64,000 bases of DNA from NCBI RefSeq assembly GCF_001552475.1, contig NZ_BCRG01000003.1:1-64000 (forward strand), given 5' to 3'. Numbering within the stretch: position 1 is the stretch's first letter; every line of letters starts with the position of its first letter. Below, in pieces: positions 56,040-64,000 of this stretch. A program made the translations under genes and the position numbers. A model generated the notes under the pieces. That model ran no database searches. It was not told where the DNA came from and saw only the letters and a program-made list of their open reading frames with translations. Source of the DNA: Microbacterium oleivorans NBRC 103075. Its GTDB lineage: Bacteria; Actinomycetota; Actinomycetes; Actinomycetales; Microbacteriaceae.

Positions 56040-57443
56040 TCAGGCCGCCGCGCGCCTCCGCTGCACGGCGTCCACGATCACGTCCACCACGACGAACGCG
56101 GCGAGCGTCCACCCGAGCAGCGGCAGCGCGAGACCGAGCAGCACGCCACCCGCGACGACGGCGGCGACACCCCACCACGGCGCGCCGTCGAGGACGCCTC
56201 GGCGCGGCGGCATCCCGACCCGTGCGGTCTTCGTCGGGCGGCGCTTCACCCACATGGCGTAGCCGAGCACGACCATGCCGGCGATGCTCATCGCGAGCAG
56301 GAACATGACGATCTGGTTCGCGAGGCCGAACATCGTGCCCATGTGGATCGAGACGCCCCACGAGGCCAGCTTCGCGGGCAGCGAGAAGTTCTCGAAGTCC
56401 ACGCGGTCGACGGGCTTCAGCGTCGTGCCGTCGATCGCGACGGCGTCGAGGTGGCCCGGGAAGCCGCGGTCGATCTCCTGCACCTTCCATGCCTGGTCGG
56501 CCGCCGCGGGCGGCGTGATCTGCACCAGCCCGGTGTCGATGTTGACGCGCTCCGCCTCGGCGAGCACGGCGTCGAACGTGGCGGGGTCGACGTTCACCGC
56601 TCCGGATGCCGCGCCGTGCCCGGCGTGCTCATCGCCGGCACCCGTGGCGCCACCGAGGCTCGTCGACACGGTGGGCGTCGTCCAGTCGAGCGCGGCGCGC
56701 AGGTCCGTGACGTTCTGCCCCCCGAAAGTCGACCACGTGATGCCGGTCGCCGACAGGAACACGGCGCCGAGCGCGATCCAGATGCCGAGGGACGTGTGCC
56801 AGCTGAAGAAGCGGCGGTACCCCGTGTGCTTGAGCGACGGCCGCACGAAGTCCTTCTTCGTGCGCGCGGTGCGGATGCGGATGATCCAGAGCGCCACGCC
56901 CGCGATCACGACGATGCCGAGCCAAGATGCCGCGAGCTCGCTGTACATCCGGCCGGGGTCGCCCAGCCCGAGGCTGCGGTGGAAGTTGCTGATCGTGGTA
57001 CGCAGCGGCAGCGATCCGCTCGTGCCGTAGACGGTCTCGTCGCCGCGGATCTCACCCGTGCCGGGGTCGACGAACACGGCGCGGGATTCGCTCTCACCGA
57101 GCCCGTCTTGCGCGAACATGACGCGCGTCGTATCGCCGGGCTTGGGGGCGGGGCGCACGGCCGACAGGGTGGCGGCGGTTCCGACATGGGCCTCGGCGAT
57201 CTCGACCTGTTGGCCGAGCGTGAGGGGCGCGTCGGTCACGGGTGCGTGTAGCTGACGCGCGTAGACGCCCTGCTCGATCGTCGGGGCGAGGGCGTAGAGG
57301 CCGCCGCTGAGCGCGGCGACGAGGATGAAGGGTCCGACGAGGATGCCGGCGTAGAAGTGCAGGCGCACGAGGAAGGCGCCGAACCAGCCCGGACGGCGGG
57401 TGGTGCGCGGGGGAGCGGGAGGGGTGGACAGCGTGGCGGTCAT
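56040..57443 (-). CDS. PepSY-TM family membrane protein
   Basis: The 467-residue protein has about four to five membrane helices and two PepSY domains on the outer face, typical of the PepSY_TM family (LHFYAGILVGPFILVAALSG, SNFHRSLGLGD, FSWHTSLGIW, HMGTMFGL). Conserved histidines in or near helices 1, 2, 3 and 4 suggest haem or metal contacts. A loop with GDEHAGHGAASG is His-rich. Members are linked to iron-siderophore or copper handling, with no settled activity. It is downstream of the His-rich membrane protein at 57542-58135, so a metal-related pair is likely. Confidence 0.87.
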   Translation of the reverse strand: MTATLSTPPAPPRTTRRPGWFGAFLVRLHFYAGILVGPFILVAALSGGLYALAPTIEQGVYARQLHAPVTDAPLTLGQQVEIAEAHVGTAATLSAVRPAPKPGDTTRVMFAQDGLGESESRAVFVDPGTGEIRGDETVYGTSGSLPLRTTISNFHRSLGLGDPGRMYSELAASWLGIVVIAGVALWIIRIRTARTKKDFVRPSLKHTGYRRFFSWHTSLGIWIALGAVFLSATGITWSTFGGQNVTDLRAALDWTTPTVSTSLGGATGAGDEHAGHGAASGAVNVDPATFDAVLAEAERVNIDTGLVQITPPAAADQAWKVQEIDRGFPGHLDAVAIDGTTLKPVDRVDFENFSLPAKLASWGVSIHMGTMFGLANQIVMFLLAMSIAGMVVLGYAMWVKRRPTKTARVGMPPRRGVLDGAPWWGVAAVVAGGVLLGLALPLLGWTLAAFVVVDVIVDAVQRRRAAA

Positions 57444-57541
57444 GATCGCTTTCGAACGGAGAGGAGGCAGCGGAAAGGCGCGCCGGAAGACGGCGCGGCG
57501 CACCGCGACATCCCTCATCGAGAGCGGGACGGCGGCGCGCG

Positions 57542-58135
57542 TCAGATCAGGAGTGCGCGCGGAGGACCGCGACCGGCGGCGACCCGGAGGACGACCGAGC
57601 GGAGCACCGGAACGACCGACACCGACGCGAGCGCGGGACGGTCGAGCGCTCCGAGTGCCAGGACGGCGACGAGGATGCGGCGACGCACCCAGCGCGCGAC
57701 GTCGGCCGCGAGGGCGAGTAGGCGCTGCGCGGCGCGTTCGCCGCGGTGCAGGACGGTGACGGTCAGGAGTGCGGCGACGCCGTGCATCGCCCACATGAGG
57801 GGATCGGCGCAGATGGCGGCGGTGGTGCCCCCGGCATCCGTCATCAGGGTCATGTGGTGCCCGTGGCCCCCTGCCGTCGGCGTGACGGCGCCGAGGACGA
57901 AGAGGGTGTGAAAGAGCAGCTGGCTGCCGGTCACGGCGAGGGCGAGTCGGATGAGCGAGAGGCGCCGCCCGGCGAGGGCCGTGCAGACGGCGACCGACAG
58001 GACGAACGGTACGGCGATGCCGAGCCAGCCGGGGACCTGTCCGCCACCGGCGACGTGCGAGATGAGGGCCGCCCAGGTGGCGACGGATGCTGCGAGTGCA
58101 CCGCGAGCAACGCGGGAGACTCGGGAGGGGCGCAC
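57542..58135 (-). CDS. His-rich polytopic membrane protein, paralogue of 3526-4110
   Basis: The 197-residue protein has about five hydrophobic helices. A GGHGHHMTLMTDAGG loop follows an LLFHTLFVLG helix, and another conserved element is MHGVAALLTVTVLHRGER. The paralogue at 3526-4110 has HSAFAL, GHHHGD and LAGHVVAGILTAVAVCHGER at the same places. GACAAT lies six bases before the GTG start, suggesting leaderless expression. It probably forms an operon with the PepSY-TM gene downstream. The function is unknown; metal binding is inferred from the histidines and context. Confidence 0.75.
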   Translation of the reverse strand: MRPSRVSRVARGALAASVATWAALISHVAGGGQVPGWLGIAVPFVLSVAVCTALAGRRLSLIRLALAVTGSQLLFHTLFVLGAVTPTAGGHGHHMTLMTDAGGTTAAICADPLMWAMHGVAALLTVTVLHRGERAAQRLLALAADVARWVRRRILVAVLALGALDRPALASVSVVPVLRSVVLRVAAGRGPPRALLI

Positions 58136-58251
58136 GGCTCCATTGTCGCAGGGTCGGTGACGCAAACGTGATCGGCGTCACTGCGCAACCCCTGGGGACC
58201 ACATCTCCTGCGGGATTACCGTGGAAGGACTTTCACCGGTCGGAGGACACC

Positions 58252-58536
58252 ATGACGAACTACGCGCAGCGCAACGAAGCGGTCCAGCGGAAGCAGATGG
58301 GCTCGGGCGCGTTCATCGCGATCTTCATCAGCATCGTCTTCCTTGTGGTCGCGGCGGGCTTCGTGATCCTCGGGATGCTGTTCCTCACCATCCCGAAGCC
58401 GGTCATCGTGCTCGGCATCGTGATGCTGCTCGGCGCCGTCGTGCTTCTCGTCGTCGCGGTGTCGTGCATCGTCGCGTCGGTGCGTGCGCTGATGCGTCCG
58501 GCGCAGGCGAAGGCGCGCGTCGAGCGACTCGCCTGA
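58252..58536 (+). CDS. Small two-helix membrane protein
   Basis: The 94-residue protein has a polar N-terminus (TNYAQRNEAVQRKQMG), two long hydrophobic helices (about 20-45 and 50-78) and a basic tail. No family is recognised. GGAGGACACC precedes the ATG at 58252. A hairpin terminator follows, so it looks monocistronic. Confidence 0.8.
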   Translation: MTNYAQRNEAVQRKQMGSGAFIAIFISIVFLVVAAGFVILGMLFLTIPKPVIVLGIVMLLGAVVLLVVAVSCIVASVRALMRPAQAKARVERLA

Positions 58537-58545
58537 GGCGAACGC

Positions 58546-58582
58546 ACGAAAGCCCCGGACCGTTCGGTCCGAGGCTCTCGCG
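58546..58582. terminator. Hairpin between convergent small genes
   Basis: AGCC-C-CGGACC pairs with GGTCCG-A-GGCT, ten pairs with one mismatch, around a GTTC loop (58551-58576). It lies between convergent genes and has no U-tract. Confidence 0.55.
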
Positions 58583-58595
58583 AAAGTCTGAGGTG

Positions 58596-58877
58596 TCAGA
58601 CGGCCTGCGCAAGCGCGAAGCCGACTGATCCGTCCTCTTCAACGCGGGCGTCGAGGATGCGGTCGTTGAGCGCGACGCTCGCGGCCGGGTCGACGAAGAC
58701 ACGGGCACCATCGGTCTCGACGACGGTGTCCCCGTCGGCGGGAGCGGGTGCGAGAGAGAGGGCGTACCCGTTCTGCGGGTCGGATGCCTCGGCGATCCGG
58801 AGTCCACCGGTCTCGGTGGGGATCTGCGTAGCGAGGCTCTTGACGGCGGTGCTGGCGTTCTCGGTGAGTGTGAGCAT
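58596..58877 (-). CDS. HesB/IscA-like protein without cysteines
   Basis: The 93-residue protein has the A-type carrier fold in outline (LTLTENASTAVKSLATQI, GGLRIAE, VFVDPAASVALND). It has no cysteine, whereas IscA/HesB needs three to hold an iron-sulfur cluster. Actinobacteria commonly carry such forms named HesB-like. An iron-sulfur role is therefore doubtful. GGAAGGGAGC precedes the ATG at 58877. Confidence 0.78.
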   Translation of the reverse strand: MLTLTENASTAVKSLATQIPTETGGLRIAEASDPQNGYALSLAPAPADGDTVVETDGARVFVDPAASVALNDRILDARVEEDGSVGFALAQAV

Positions 58878-58915
58878 GATGCTCCCTTCCGTGGAGTGCG
58901 TGCGTGAGCGGGCCA

Positions 58916-58930
58916 CGATTCCGAGAATCG
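58916..58930. promoter_or_regulatory. Perfect 6-3-6 palindrome in divergent gap
   Basis: CGATTC-CGA-GAATCG lies 38 bases upstream of the HesB-like start in a 183-base divergent gap. It may be an operator. The rest of the gap has two small GC hairpins (CCCGG/CCGGG and CGGGC/GCCCG) and no other gene. Confidence 0.4.
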
Positions 58931-59060
58931 GATGCCGGTGCAACCTCCGACGCACCTTCGGCTCGCACTCACACGGTTTACGGAGGTTCATCCGCCCGGT
59001 GTACGCCGGGTCATCACTCGGGCCGATTCGCCCGCGGGCCGTGGCGGATTGACTCGAGCC

Positions 59061-59513
59061 ATGCCTCACACCACTTCATCCCGCCGTCTCCGCCTCGCTG
59101 CGGCAGCGGGCCTCGTCGCTCCGCTTCTCGTCCTCGCGCTCGCCGCCTGCAACCCGATGGACGCCATCGAGAAGGTGCACTCGGAGGAGTTCGCCGACCG
59201 CGCCGCCGCGTCGAAGGGCTGGGTCGGGATTGCCCTGCCGTCGTGGATCCCCACGGACGCGAAGACGATCAAGAACACCGCGACGACGAACGAGACGAAC
59301 GCGGTCATCTCCATCGAGGGCGGCAGCGAGCCGGAGGGGTGTACGGAGACCGACCGCCGAGGACTCCCGTTCGACAGTCGGTACGGCAGTCTCGGCGAAC
59401 CGCTGCCGACGACCGTCTTCGCATGCGGACCCTACGAGGTCGTCGCAACCGAGACCGGCTGGCTCGGCTGGTTCAACGTGAAGAAAGAGGGGCAGACGCC
59501 CCAAGACGCGTGA
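59061..59513 (+). CDS. Predicted lipoprotein, unknown function
   Basis: The 150-residue protein has a signal peptide with lipobox LAAC at Cys30. A mature domain follows with one likely disulfide pair (GCTETD and FACGPY) and a WVGIALPSWIPTDAKTIKN segment. No family is recognised. The ATG at 59061 follows GACTCGAGCC with no ribosome site. It converges on the AraC-family gene. Confidence 0.75.
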   Translation: MPHTTSSRRLRLAAAAGLVAPLLVLALAACNPMDAIEKVHSEEFADRAAASKGWVGIALPSWIPTDAKTIKNTATTNETNAVISIEGGSEPEGCTETDRRGLPFDSRYGSLGEPLPTTVFACGPYEVVATETGWLGWFNVKKEGQTPQDA

Positions 59514-59517
59514 GCGA

Positions 59518-60408
59518 TCAGCTCGCCCGCATCCGTTCGCGCAGGTCTGTCGCGTCGGAGGCGGGGGAGCGTCCGTAGGCGGCGCGGTAGTCGCGCGAGA
59601 AGTGCGACGCGCTGATGTAGCCGACGGTGGCGCCTGCCTGCGCGGCGGTGTCGCCGTCGGCGATCAGCAAGCGCCGGGCCTCACCGAGGCGGAGCCGCTT
59701 GAGGTACCGCATCGGCGTGAGGCCGGTCAGTTCGCGGAAGTGCCGGCTCAACGTGGTCGGGCTGGCGCCGACGGATGCCGCGACGCCGTCGAGCGTCCAC
59801 GGCTCGGCGAGCCGGCGGGTCAGTGTCGTGATCGCCGCGTTCACGATGTCGGCGTTCGCGTGAGCCGCCGTCCCGAGCAGCCGCCCCGCCTGGTCGCTCT
59901 GCAGCAGGCGCACGACGAGCTCGCGGTTGAGCAGCGGCGCGAGCACGGGTGCTTCGTCGGGCGCGTCGAGGAGGGCCAGCATCCGGTCGACGACGTCGGC
60001 GATCTCGGCCGTCATCGTGCCGAGGCGATCCGGTGCCTCCGGCGCGGCGGTGCGAGGCAGTTGCGCGGCGACCTCGGCGACGGCCGTCGGGTCGAGTTGC
60101 CAGTTGACCGAGACGAAGTCACCCGATGCGCCGGTCTCGGTGACGCGGGCGAACAGGGGCAGGTCGACGGGTGTGATGAGGAACCGTTCGGGCCCCCACT
60201 CCTGCTCGGTCGCGGCGTCGTCGCCCGAGACCTTGCGTCCCGTGAGCACGACCGACAGGCACGGCTTGTACTGGACGAACATCGTCGGACTCGGCGCCGT
60301 CGTCCGCCCCAGGATCAGCCCGAGCGCCTCGGCTCGATGCGGGCGGTCGATGTGACGTCGCACGCGTTCGGCGCCACGGTCGAAGCTCGCCCTGATCCGT
60401 TGATCCAT
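59518..60408 (-). CDS. AraC-family transcriptional regulator
   Basis: The 296-residue protein has an N-terminal sensing domain of the AraC_N type (LILGRTTAPSPTMFVQYKPC, VVLTGRK) and a C-terminal double HTH (LDGVAASVGASPTTLSRHFRE; GYISASHFSRDYRAAYG). It is divergent from an SDR gene whose upstream region holds two identical 12-bp sites 21 bp apart, a spacing typical of AraC-type activators. A TTCAAT box six bases before the ATG suggests leaderless expression. The inducer is unknown. Confidence 0.9.
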   Translation of the reverse strand: MDQRIRASFDRGAERVRRHIDRPHRAEALGLILGRTTAPSPTMFVQYKPCLSVVLTGRKVSGDDAATEQEWGPERFLITPVDLPLFARVTETGASGDFVSVNWQLDPTAVAEVAAQLPRTAAPEAPDRLGTMTAEIADVVDRMLALLDAPDEAPVLAPLLNRELVVRLLQSDQAGRLLGTAAHANADIVNAAITTLTRRLAEPWTLDGVAASVGASPTTLSRHFRELTGLTPMRYLKRLRLGEARRLLIADGDTAAQAGATVGYISASHFSRDYRAAYGRSPASDATDLRERMRAS

Positions 60409-60462
60409 GTGTTCATTGAAGCGGATGCCGGTGGCCGCCGGCCCGCCCGGGCGAACACGCAG

Positions 60463-60495
60463 CGGATCAGGCAAGCATCCGACCGGATCAGGCAA
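60463..60495 (+). promoter_or_regulatory. Tandem direct-repeat operator for the AraC-family regulator
   Basis: CGGATCAGGCAA occurs at 60463-60474 and again at 60484-60495, identical over 12 bp with start points 21 bp apart (two helical turns). It lies 34 bases before the SDR ATG, in position to contact the -35 region. Confidence 0.75.
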
Positions 60496-60528
60496 CTCGA
60501 TCGGGCTGTCGACCGTCAGCGTGGAGTC

Positions 60529-61317
60529 ATGACCACGAATCTCCTGTCCCTTCCTCGCGACCAGCGTCTCGCCGGCCGCACCGCCATCGTCACCGGTTCG
60601 TCGAGTGGCATCGGCGAAGCGATCGCTCATGTGCTCGCGGCATCCGGTGCTCACGTCGTCGTTCACGGGCGCGACGTCGACCGTGCCGAGGCCGTTGCGG
60701 CGGCGATCACGGGTGGTGGGGGCGCGGCATCCGTCGTCACGGGCGACCTCGCGGAGAGTCCCGCTGCTGCGCGTGCGTTCGCCGCGCAGGCCGCCGAGGC
60801 GCTGGGCGGGTGGGTCGACGTGCTGGTGAACAACGCCGGAATCTTCCCGATCGGGCCGACGCCGGAGCTGTCCGACGACGATGTGGCCGCGCTCCTCGCG
60901 ACGAACGTGCGTGTGCCCCATGACCTCGTCGGCGCTCTCGCTCCCGGCATGGTCGAGCGGGGGTCGGGCGCGATCGTGAACATCACGTCGTGGATGGCGC
61001 ACGTCGGCACGCCGAACGTCGGGTTGTATCCGGCGACGAAGTCGGCGCTCGAGCATCTGACGCAGGCGTGGGCGGCGGAGTTCGGGCCGCGTGGTGTGCG
61101 GGTGAACGCGGTGGCGCCGGGCGCGACGCTCACCCCGGGGAACGCCTCGGCGCTGGAGATCTTGAAGATGATGACGGCGGTGTCGCCCGCGGGTCAGCCC
61201 GGGCGGCCGATCGACATCGCGCACGCGGTGCGCTTTCTCGCGTCGGACGAAGCGTCGTACATTCACGGGCAGGTGCTCAGCGTCGACGGGGGGATCGTCG
61301 CGGCCCGGGTCGGGTGA
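60529..61317 (+). CDS. Short-chain dehydrogenase/reductase
   Basis: This NAD(P)-dependent oxidoreductase of 262 residues has the cofactor motif TGSSSGIGEA near 22-31, NNAG, the catalytic Ser in NITSW, and the Tyr/Lys pair in YPATKSALEHL. PGATLTP follows the catalytic helix, with the C-terminal SVDGG signature. The substrate is not predictable. GTGGAG precedes the ATG at 60529. It is divergently paired with, and probably controlled by, the AraC-family regulator. Confidence 0.92.
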   Translation: MTTNLLSLPRDQRLAGRTAIVTGSSSGIGEAIAHVLAASGAHVVVHGRDVDRAEAVAAAITGGGGAASVVTGDLAESPAAARAFAAQAAEALGGWVDVLVNNAGIFPIGPTPELSDDDVAALLATNVRVPHDLVGALAPGMVERGSGAIVNITSWMAHVGTPNVGLYPATKSALEHLTQAWAAEFGPRGVRVNAVAPGATLTPGNASALEILKMMTAVSPAGQPGRPIDIAHAVRFLASDEASYIHGQVLSVDGGIVAARVG

Positions 61318-61385
61318 CCGGCCGCCGGTCGTCGGGCGGGGTCCGCAGGTGAGATGGTTGTCCTCTCGACGAGAAAGAGGCGACC

Positions 61386-61961
61386 GTGGCACGGATGAGG
61401 ATGCAGGCAGTCGGCGTGCTGGCGATGGCCGCTTTGCTGCTGGCCGGATGCGCCCCCGAGCCGTCGCCGTCGCCGTCGCCGTCGCCGACGGCATCCGTGT
61501 CGGTTCCGTCGCCGTCCCCGACGCCGACGGAGACTCCGGCGCCGAGCGACCCCGCGACCCCCTCGCCGACTCCGACGCCCACTCCGACGCCGACGGGTCC
61601 GCCCGCGACACGTCCCGTCGAGCCGCCGACCGACACCGATCCCGACGGTGATCCGGATGCCGCCGGGATGACCGCCGTGCAGGCCGGACAGCTTTGCGCC
61701 GCCGAGCAGACGAACGGGCAGGGAGCCGGCGATAAGCAGGTCGGCCAGCCGAAGGTCTACGAGCGGACGGTGTCGCCGCGCTGGTACGTCACCATCCTCG
61801 CCGAGAACGAGTTCGGGCAGTACTACCAGGAGTGCATCCTCGGCGGCTCGGTCGAGAACCCGGAGTGGTCGCTGACGCAGGGGACACCGAAGGACGAGAT
61901 GACGCCCGCGTACATCGAGAAGCAGCGCACGCAGAACGAAGAGTTCGACGACGATCACTGA
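61386..61961 (+). CDS. Predicted lipoprotein with Pro/Ser/Thr-rich stalk
   Basis: The 191-residue protein has a signal with lipobox LAGC at Cys22 and about 55 residues of SPSP, TPTP and PPT repeats that form an extended wall-spanning stalk. A compact C-terminal domain follows with two cysteines (QLCAAEQ, QECILGG) that could pair. No family is recognised. GTG start. It may be cotranscribed with the propeller protein 19 bases downstream. Confidence 0.78.
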   Translation: MARMRMQAVGVLAMAALLLAGCAPEPSPSPSPSPTASVSVPSPSPTPTETPAPSDPATPSPTPTPTPTPTGPPATRPVEPPTDTDPDGDPDAAGMTAVQAGQLCAAEQTNGQGAGDKQVGQPKVYERTVSPRWYVTILAENEFGQYYQECILGGSVENPEWSLTQGTPKDEMTPAYIEKQRTQNEEFDDDH

Positions 61962-61980
61962 CCGACGGTTACGGTGAAGC

Positions 61981-62877
61981 ATGGCCATCACCGTTTTCCC
62001 GCCGCGCGACTTCGCCCTCGACGGGCAGCGGTGCCGCGTCCACGTCTACGACGTCGTGACCGGCTCCGACCGAGTCGTCTTCGAGACCGACGAAGTCCTG
62101 CTCGAGGCGCCGAACTGGGCGCCGGAGGGTCTGCTGCTGAACGGCGGCGGGGTGCTGTGGCTACTCGATCCGGATTCGTCGGGGGAGGACTTCGTCGAGG
62201 TGCCGTTCACTGGCATCCCGCCGATCAACAATGATCACGTGCTCGTGCCGAAGTCGGGCGACATCCTGCTGTCGGCGAACGACGGGCAGATCTACCGCGC
62301 GCCGCGGACCGGCGGTGAGGGAACGCGGATCACCGATCCGGCCGATCCGTTCATGCACTTCCTGCACGGGGTGAGCCCGGATGGGGCGTGGATCGCGTAC
62401 ACGGCGCTGTCGATCGAGGACGGCGAGGTGCTGTCAGCGGACCTCCGGACGGCGCGGATCGACGGGTCGGAGGACGTCCCGTTGACGACGGGTGAGGTCG
62501 CAGACGGGAGTGAGTGGTCGCCGGGTGGGTCGTGGATCTACCTGAACACCGAGCAGTTCTCCGAGACGCCCGGGCACGCGCAGATCGCGCGGATGCGACG
62601 GGACCGTTCGGGTCTCGAGCAGCTGACGTTCGACGACCGGGTGAACTGGTTTCCGCACCCGTCGCCGACGGGCCGCGACGCGGTCTACATCAGCTTCCCG
62701 CCCGGGACGAACGGCCACCCGGCGGATGTCGAGGTCGAGCTGCGGCTCGTCCGGGGTGGGCACTGGCGGCATCCCGAAACCGTCGCGACGGTGTTCGGCG
62801 GGCAGGGCACGATCAACGTGAACAGCTGGACGTCCGACGGGTCGCGGTTCGCGTACGTCGACTATCCGGTGGGCTGA
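61981..62877 (+). CDS. TolB-like beta-propeller protein
   Basis: The 298-residue protein has repeated TolB/WD40-like blades (VLLEAPNWAPEGLLLN; HGVSPDGAWIAYTAL; SEWSPGGSWIYLN; NWFPHPSPTGRDAVYISF; NSWTSDGSRFAYVDY), and no signal peptide. Biopolymer-transporter TolB-like proteins of this kind are often cytosolic and of unknown role. The ATG at 61981 follows GGTGAAGC. Confidence 0.85.
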   Translation: MAITVFPPRDFALDGQRCRVHVYDVVTGSDRVVFETDEVLLEAPNWAPEGLLLNGGGVLWLLDPDSSGEDFVEVPFTGIPPINNDHVLVPKSGDILLSANDGQIYRAPRTGGEGTRITDPADPFMHFLHGVSPDGAWIAYTALSIEDGEVLSADLRTARIDGSEDVPLTTGEVADGSEWSPGGSWIYLNTEQFSETPGHAQIARMRRDRSGLEQLTFDDRVNWFPHPSPTGRDAVYISFPPGTNGHPADVEVELRLVRGGHWRHPETVATVFGGQGTINVNSWTSDGSRFAYVDYPVG

Positions 62878-62972
62878 GTCGGCGTCAGCAGTGGCTCGGC
62901 TCGGGAGTCATTGACGTGGACAACCGGCGGGTGTAATCATTCCTCAGACGCAATCTTTGGGGAGATGAGCGG

Positions 62973-63473
62973 ATGACTGCATACGCGGTGGGGCAGCGAG
63001 CGGTACGGACCGACTTCTCGGTGCTCGACAACAACGAGAATGCCGTGGCGAAGTCGCTCGGCGTGATTACGGAGTTGATACCGGCTGAGGCGATCGCCGC
63101 GTTCCTCGCCCTGCGGTCGGCGATCGCTGCGCTGGGGCCGGAGAACGATGCGGTGCGGGTTCAGCTGGACGTGTGGGTCGCGATGGGGGTGGCTGCGCTC
63201 GTCACTATCGCGTTCGCGTTCATCGGCGCGGCGTCCGACCTGCGCAACGCGACGGATACGCAGAGGCCGAAGAAGATCGCCAAGGTCCTCGCTCATGGGA
63301 TCGGGTTGTCGCTGCTGTTCGTCGTGTACGTCGCCGCGCTTCCTGCCAACCCCCTGCAGGCCCTCTACGGGATCGACCCGGCATGGGGCGGCCTGGTGGC
63401 GGTCGTGATCACGATCGTCTGGGGCGTCATCAAAGCGGCGATCGAGGCCGCGCGGCCGCCCGCGGGCGCCTAG
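62973..63473 (+). CDS. Membrane protein, unknown function
   Basis: The 166-residue protein has a polar N-terminal 30 residues and then three to four hydrophobic segments (about 33-52, 68-88, 108-125 and 135-155). No family is recognised. GGGGAG lies upstream of the ATG. Its TAG stop overlaps the stop of the convergent SGNH hydrolase by four bases. Confidence 0.75.
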   Translation: MTAYAVGQRAVRTDFSVLDNNENAVAKSLGVITELIPAEAIAAFLALRSAIAALGPENDAVRVQLDVWVAMGVAALVTIAFAFIGAASDLRNATDTQRPKKIAKVLAHGIGLSLLFVVYVAALPANPLQALYGIDPAWGGLVAVVITIVWGVIKAAIEAARPPAGA

Positions 63474-64000
63474 ACGGAAACGAGCGCCATCGCCGCGAAG
63501 CGCTCGCCGATGAGGCGGTGCGCCTCGGGGCTCGGGTGGAGCCGGTCGGGGAGTGGGTGGGCGGCGGCATCCGCTTCGCCGTAGAGGGCGAGGCCGTCGA
63601 CGAGGTGCAGGTTCGGATCGTCGCGGTGCGCGTGGACATCGGCGAGGGCGTCGCGGATGACCTCGAGGGTGAGGCGTCCGCCGGCAGTGTCGCCGGGGGT
63701 TCCCGCGGCACCGAACAGCAGTGTGCCGGTGGCGAAGGACTCGGGGTCGATGGTTCCGGGGCCGGGGGTGTTCTCGTGGATGCCGCACCAGATCGGCGTG
63801 ATGAGGTGACGTGGCGTGTCGGGGTGGCCGTCGCGGATTGTGTCGAGAAAGCCGTGGACGGCGGGGACGAACGCGCGCAGCCGCATCGCGTCGGCGTTCA
63901 CGACGTTGATGCCGAGCGCGACGCTGATGACGTCGGCGGGGGTGTCGCGGATGACGCGCGCCACGAACGGGTCGACCTGGGCGCTGCCGCCGACGCCGAG
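63470..64000 (-). CDS. SGNH/GDSL-family hydrolase, 5' end outside the window
   Basis: The visible 177 codons are open to the window edge. They include the block III-type SVALGIN motif and the C-terminal catalytic pair in DRLHPSPEAH (Asp and His). The edge residues LGVGGSAQVDPF suggest that the block with the second oxyanion residue lies near the window end, and that the Ser block lies beyond it. An esterase/lipase-type activity is likely; the substrate is unknown. The apparent GTG at 63964 is internal, since the frame continues upstream. Confidence 0.8.
   Translation of the reverse strand, partial: LGVGGSAQVDPFVARVIRDTPADVISVALGINVVNADAMRLRAFVPAVHGFLDTIRDGHPDTPRHLITPIWCGIHENTPGPGTIDPESFATGTLLFGAAGTPGDTAGGRLTLEVIRDALADVHAHRDDPNLHLVDGLALYGEADAAAHPLPDRLHPSPEAHRLIGERFAAMALVSV

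Overview
The window is a gene-dense, high-GC stretch of chromosome from an actinobacterium. It most resembles Microbacteriaceae, probably Microbacterium or a close relative. The evidence is conserved actinobacterial gene order (dxr / Rip1-type protease / ispG, proS, nusA-ylxR-infB-rbfA, truB-ribF, XPB helicase with its partner, Csp-DUF3027-serC), many apparently leaderless genes with a TANNNT box 6-8 bases before an ATG or GTG, a lone GroEL behind CIRCE elements, and an imuA-imuB-dnaE2 mutasome. I saw no rRNA or tRNA genes, CRISPR array, insertion sequence or prophage.

Layout. 0-9 kb: MEP isoprenoid genes dxr and ispG flank a site-2 protease. The usual cluster is interrupted by a MurE-like ligase, a copper-type YcnI protein with a His-rich membrane partner, and a fused anthranilate synthase behind a Trp-Trp leader peptide and attenuator. 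9-16 kb: GntR/ACC deaminase operon, RNB ribonuclease, pyroglutamyl peptidase, proS and a LOG-family protein. 16-27 kb: lipoprotein, DUF1206 protein, the nusA-ylxR-infB-rbfA translation cluster, mutY and truB divergent from one symmetric -10 box, small membrane proteins, ribF and deoC. 27-36 kb: SNF2 helicase, pfkA, msrB, small regulators, cold-shock protein, DUF3048 lipoprotein, groEL and a WXG100 protein. 36-46 kb: two-component system, CPBP protease with a hexapeptide repeat, XPB helicase operon, Csp/DUF3027 and serC. 46-55 kb: DtxR-type regulator, M23 hydrolase with a structured leader, a small ORF with an overlapping terminator before an HNH protein, and the mutasome operon. 55-64 kb: a CobW-like protein and a cysteine-free L36 diverging around a Zur-like box, a PepSY membrane protein with a paralogue of the His-rich protein from 3.5 kb, a cysteine-free HesB-like protein, an AraC/SDR pair with tandem operator repeats, lipoproteins, a TolB-like propeller and a partial SGNH hydrolase.

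Functional themes are core translation and RNA metabolism, DNA repair and mutagenesis (mutY, mutasome, XPB, SNF2), metal handling (YcnI, PepSY, DtxR, Zur-like site), and envelope functions. The least explained signals are regulatory: the trp attenuator, the sORF/terminator leader at 48.0-48.2 kb, the repeat cluster before imuA, the structured M23 leader, shared promoter geometry, and a strongly over-represented heptamer GGATGCC/GGCATCC that also forms the arms of several hairpins.
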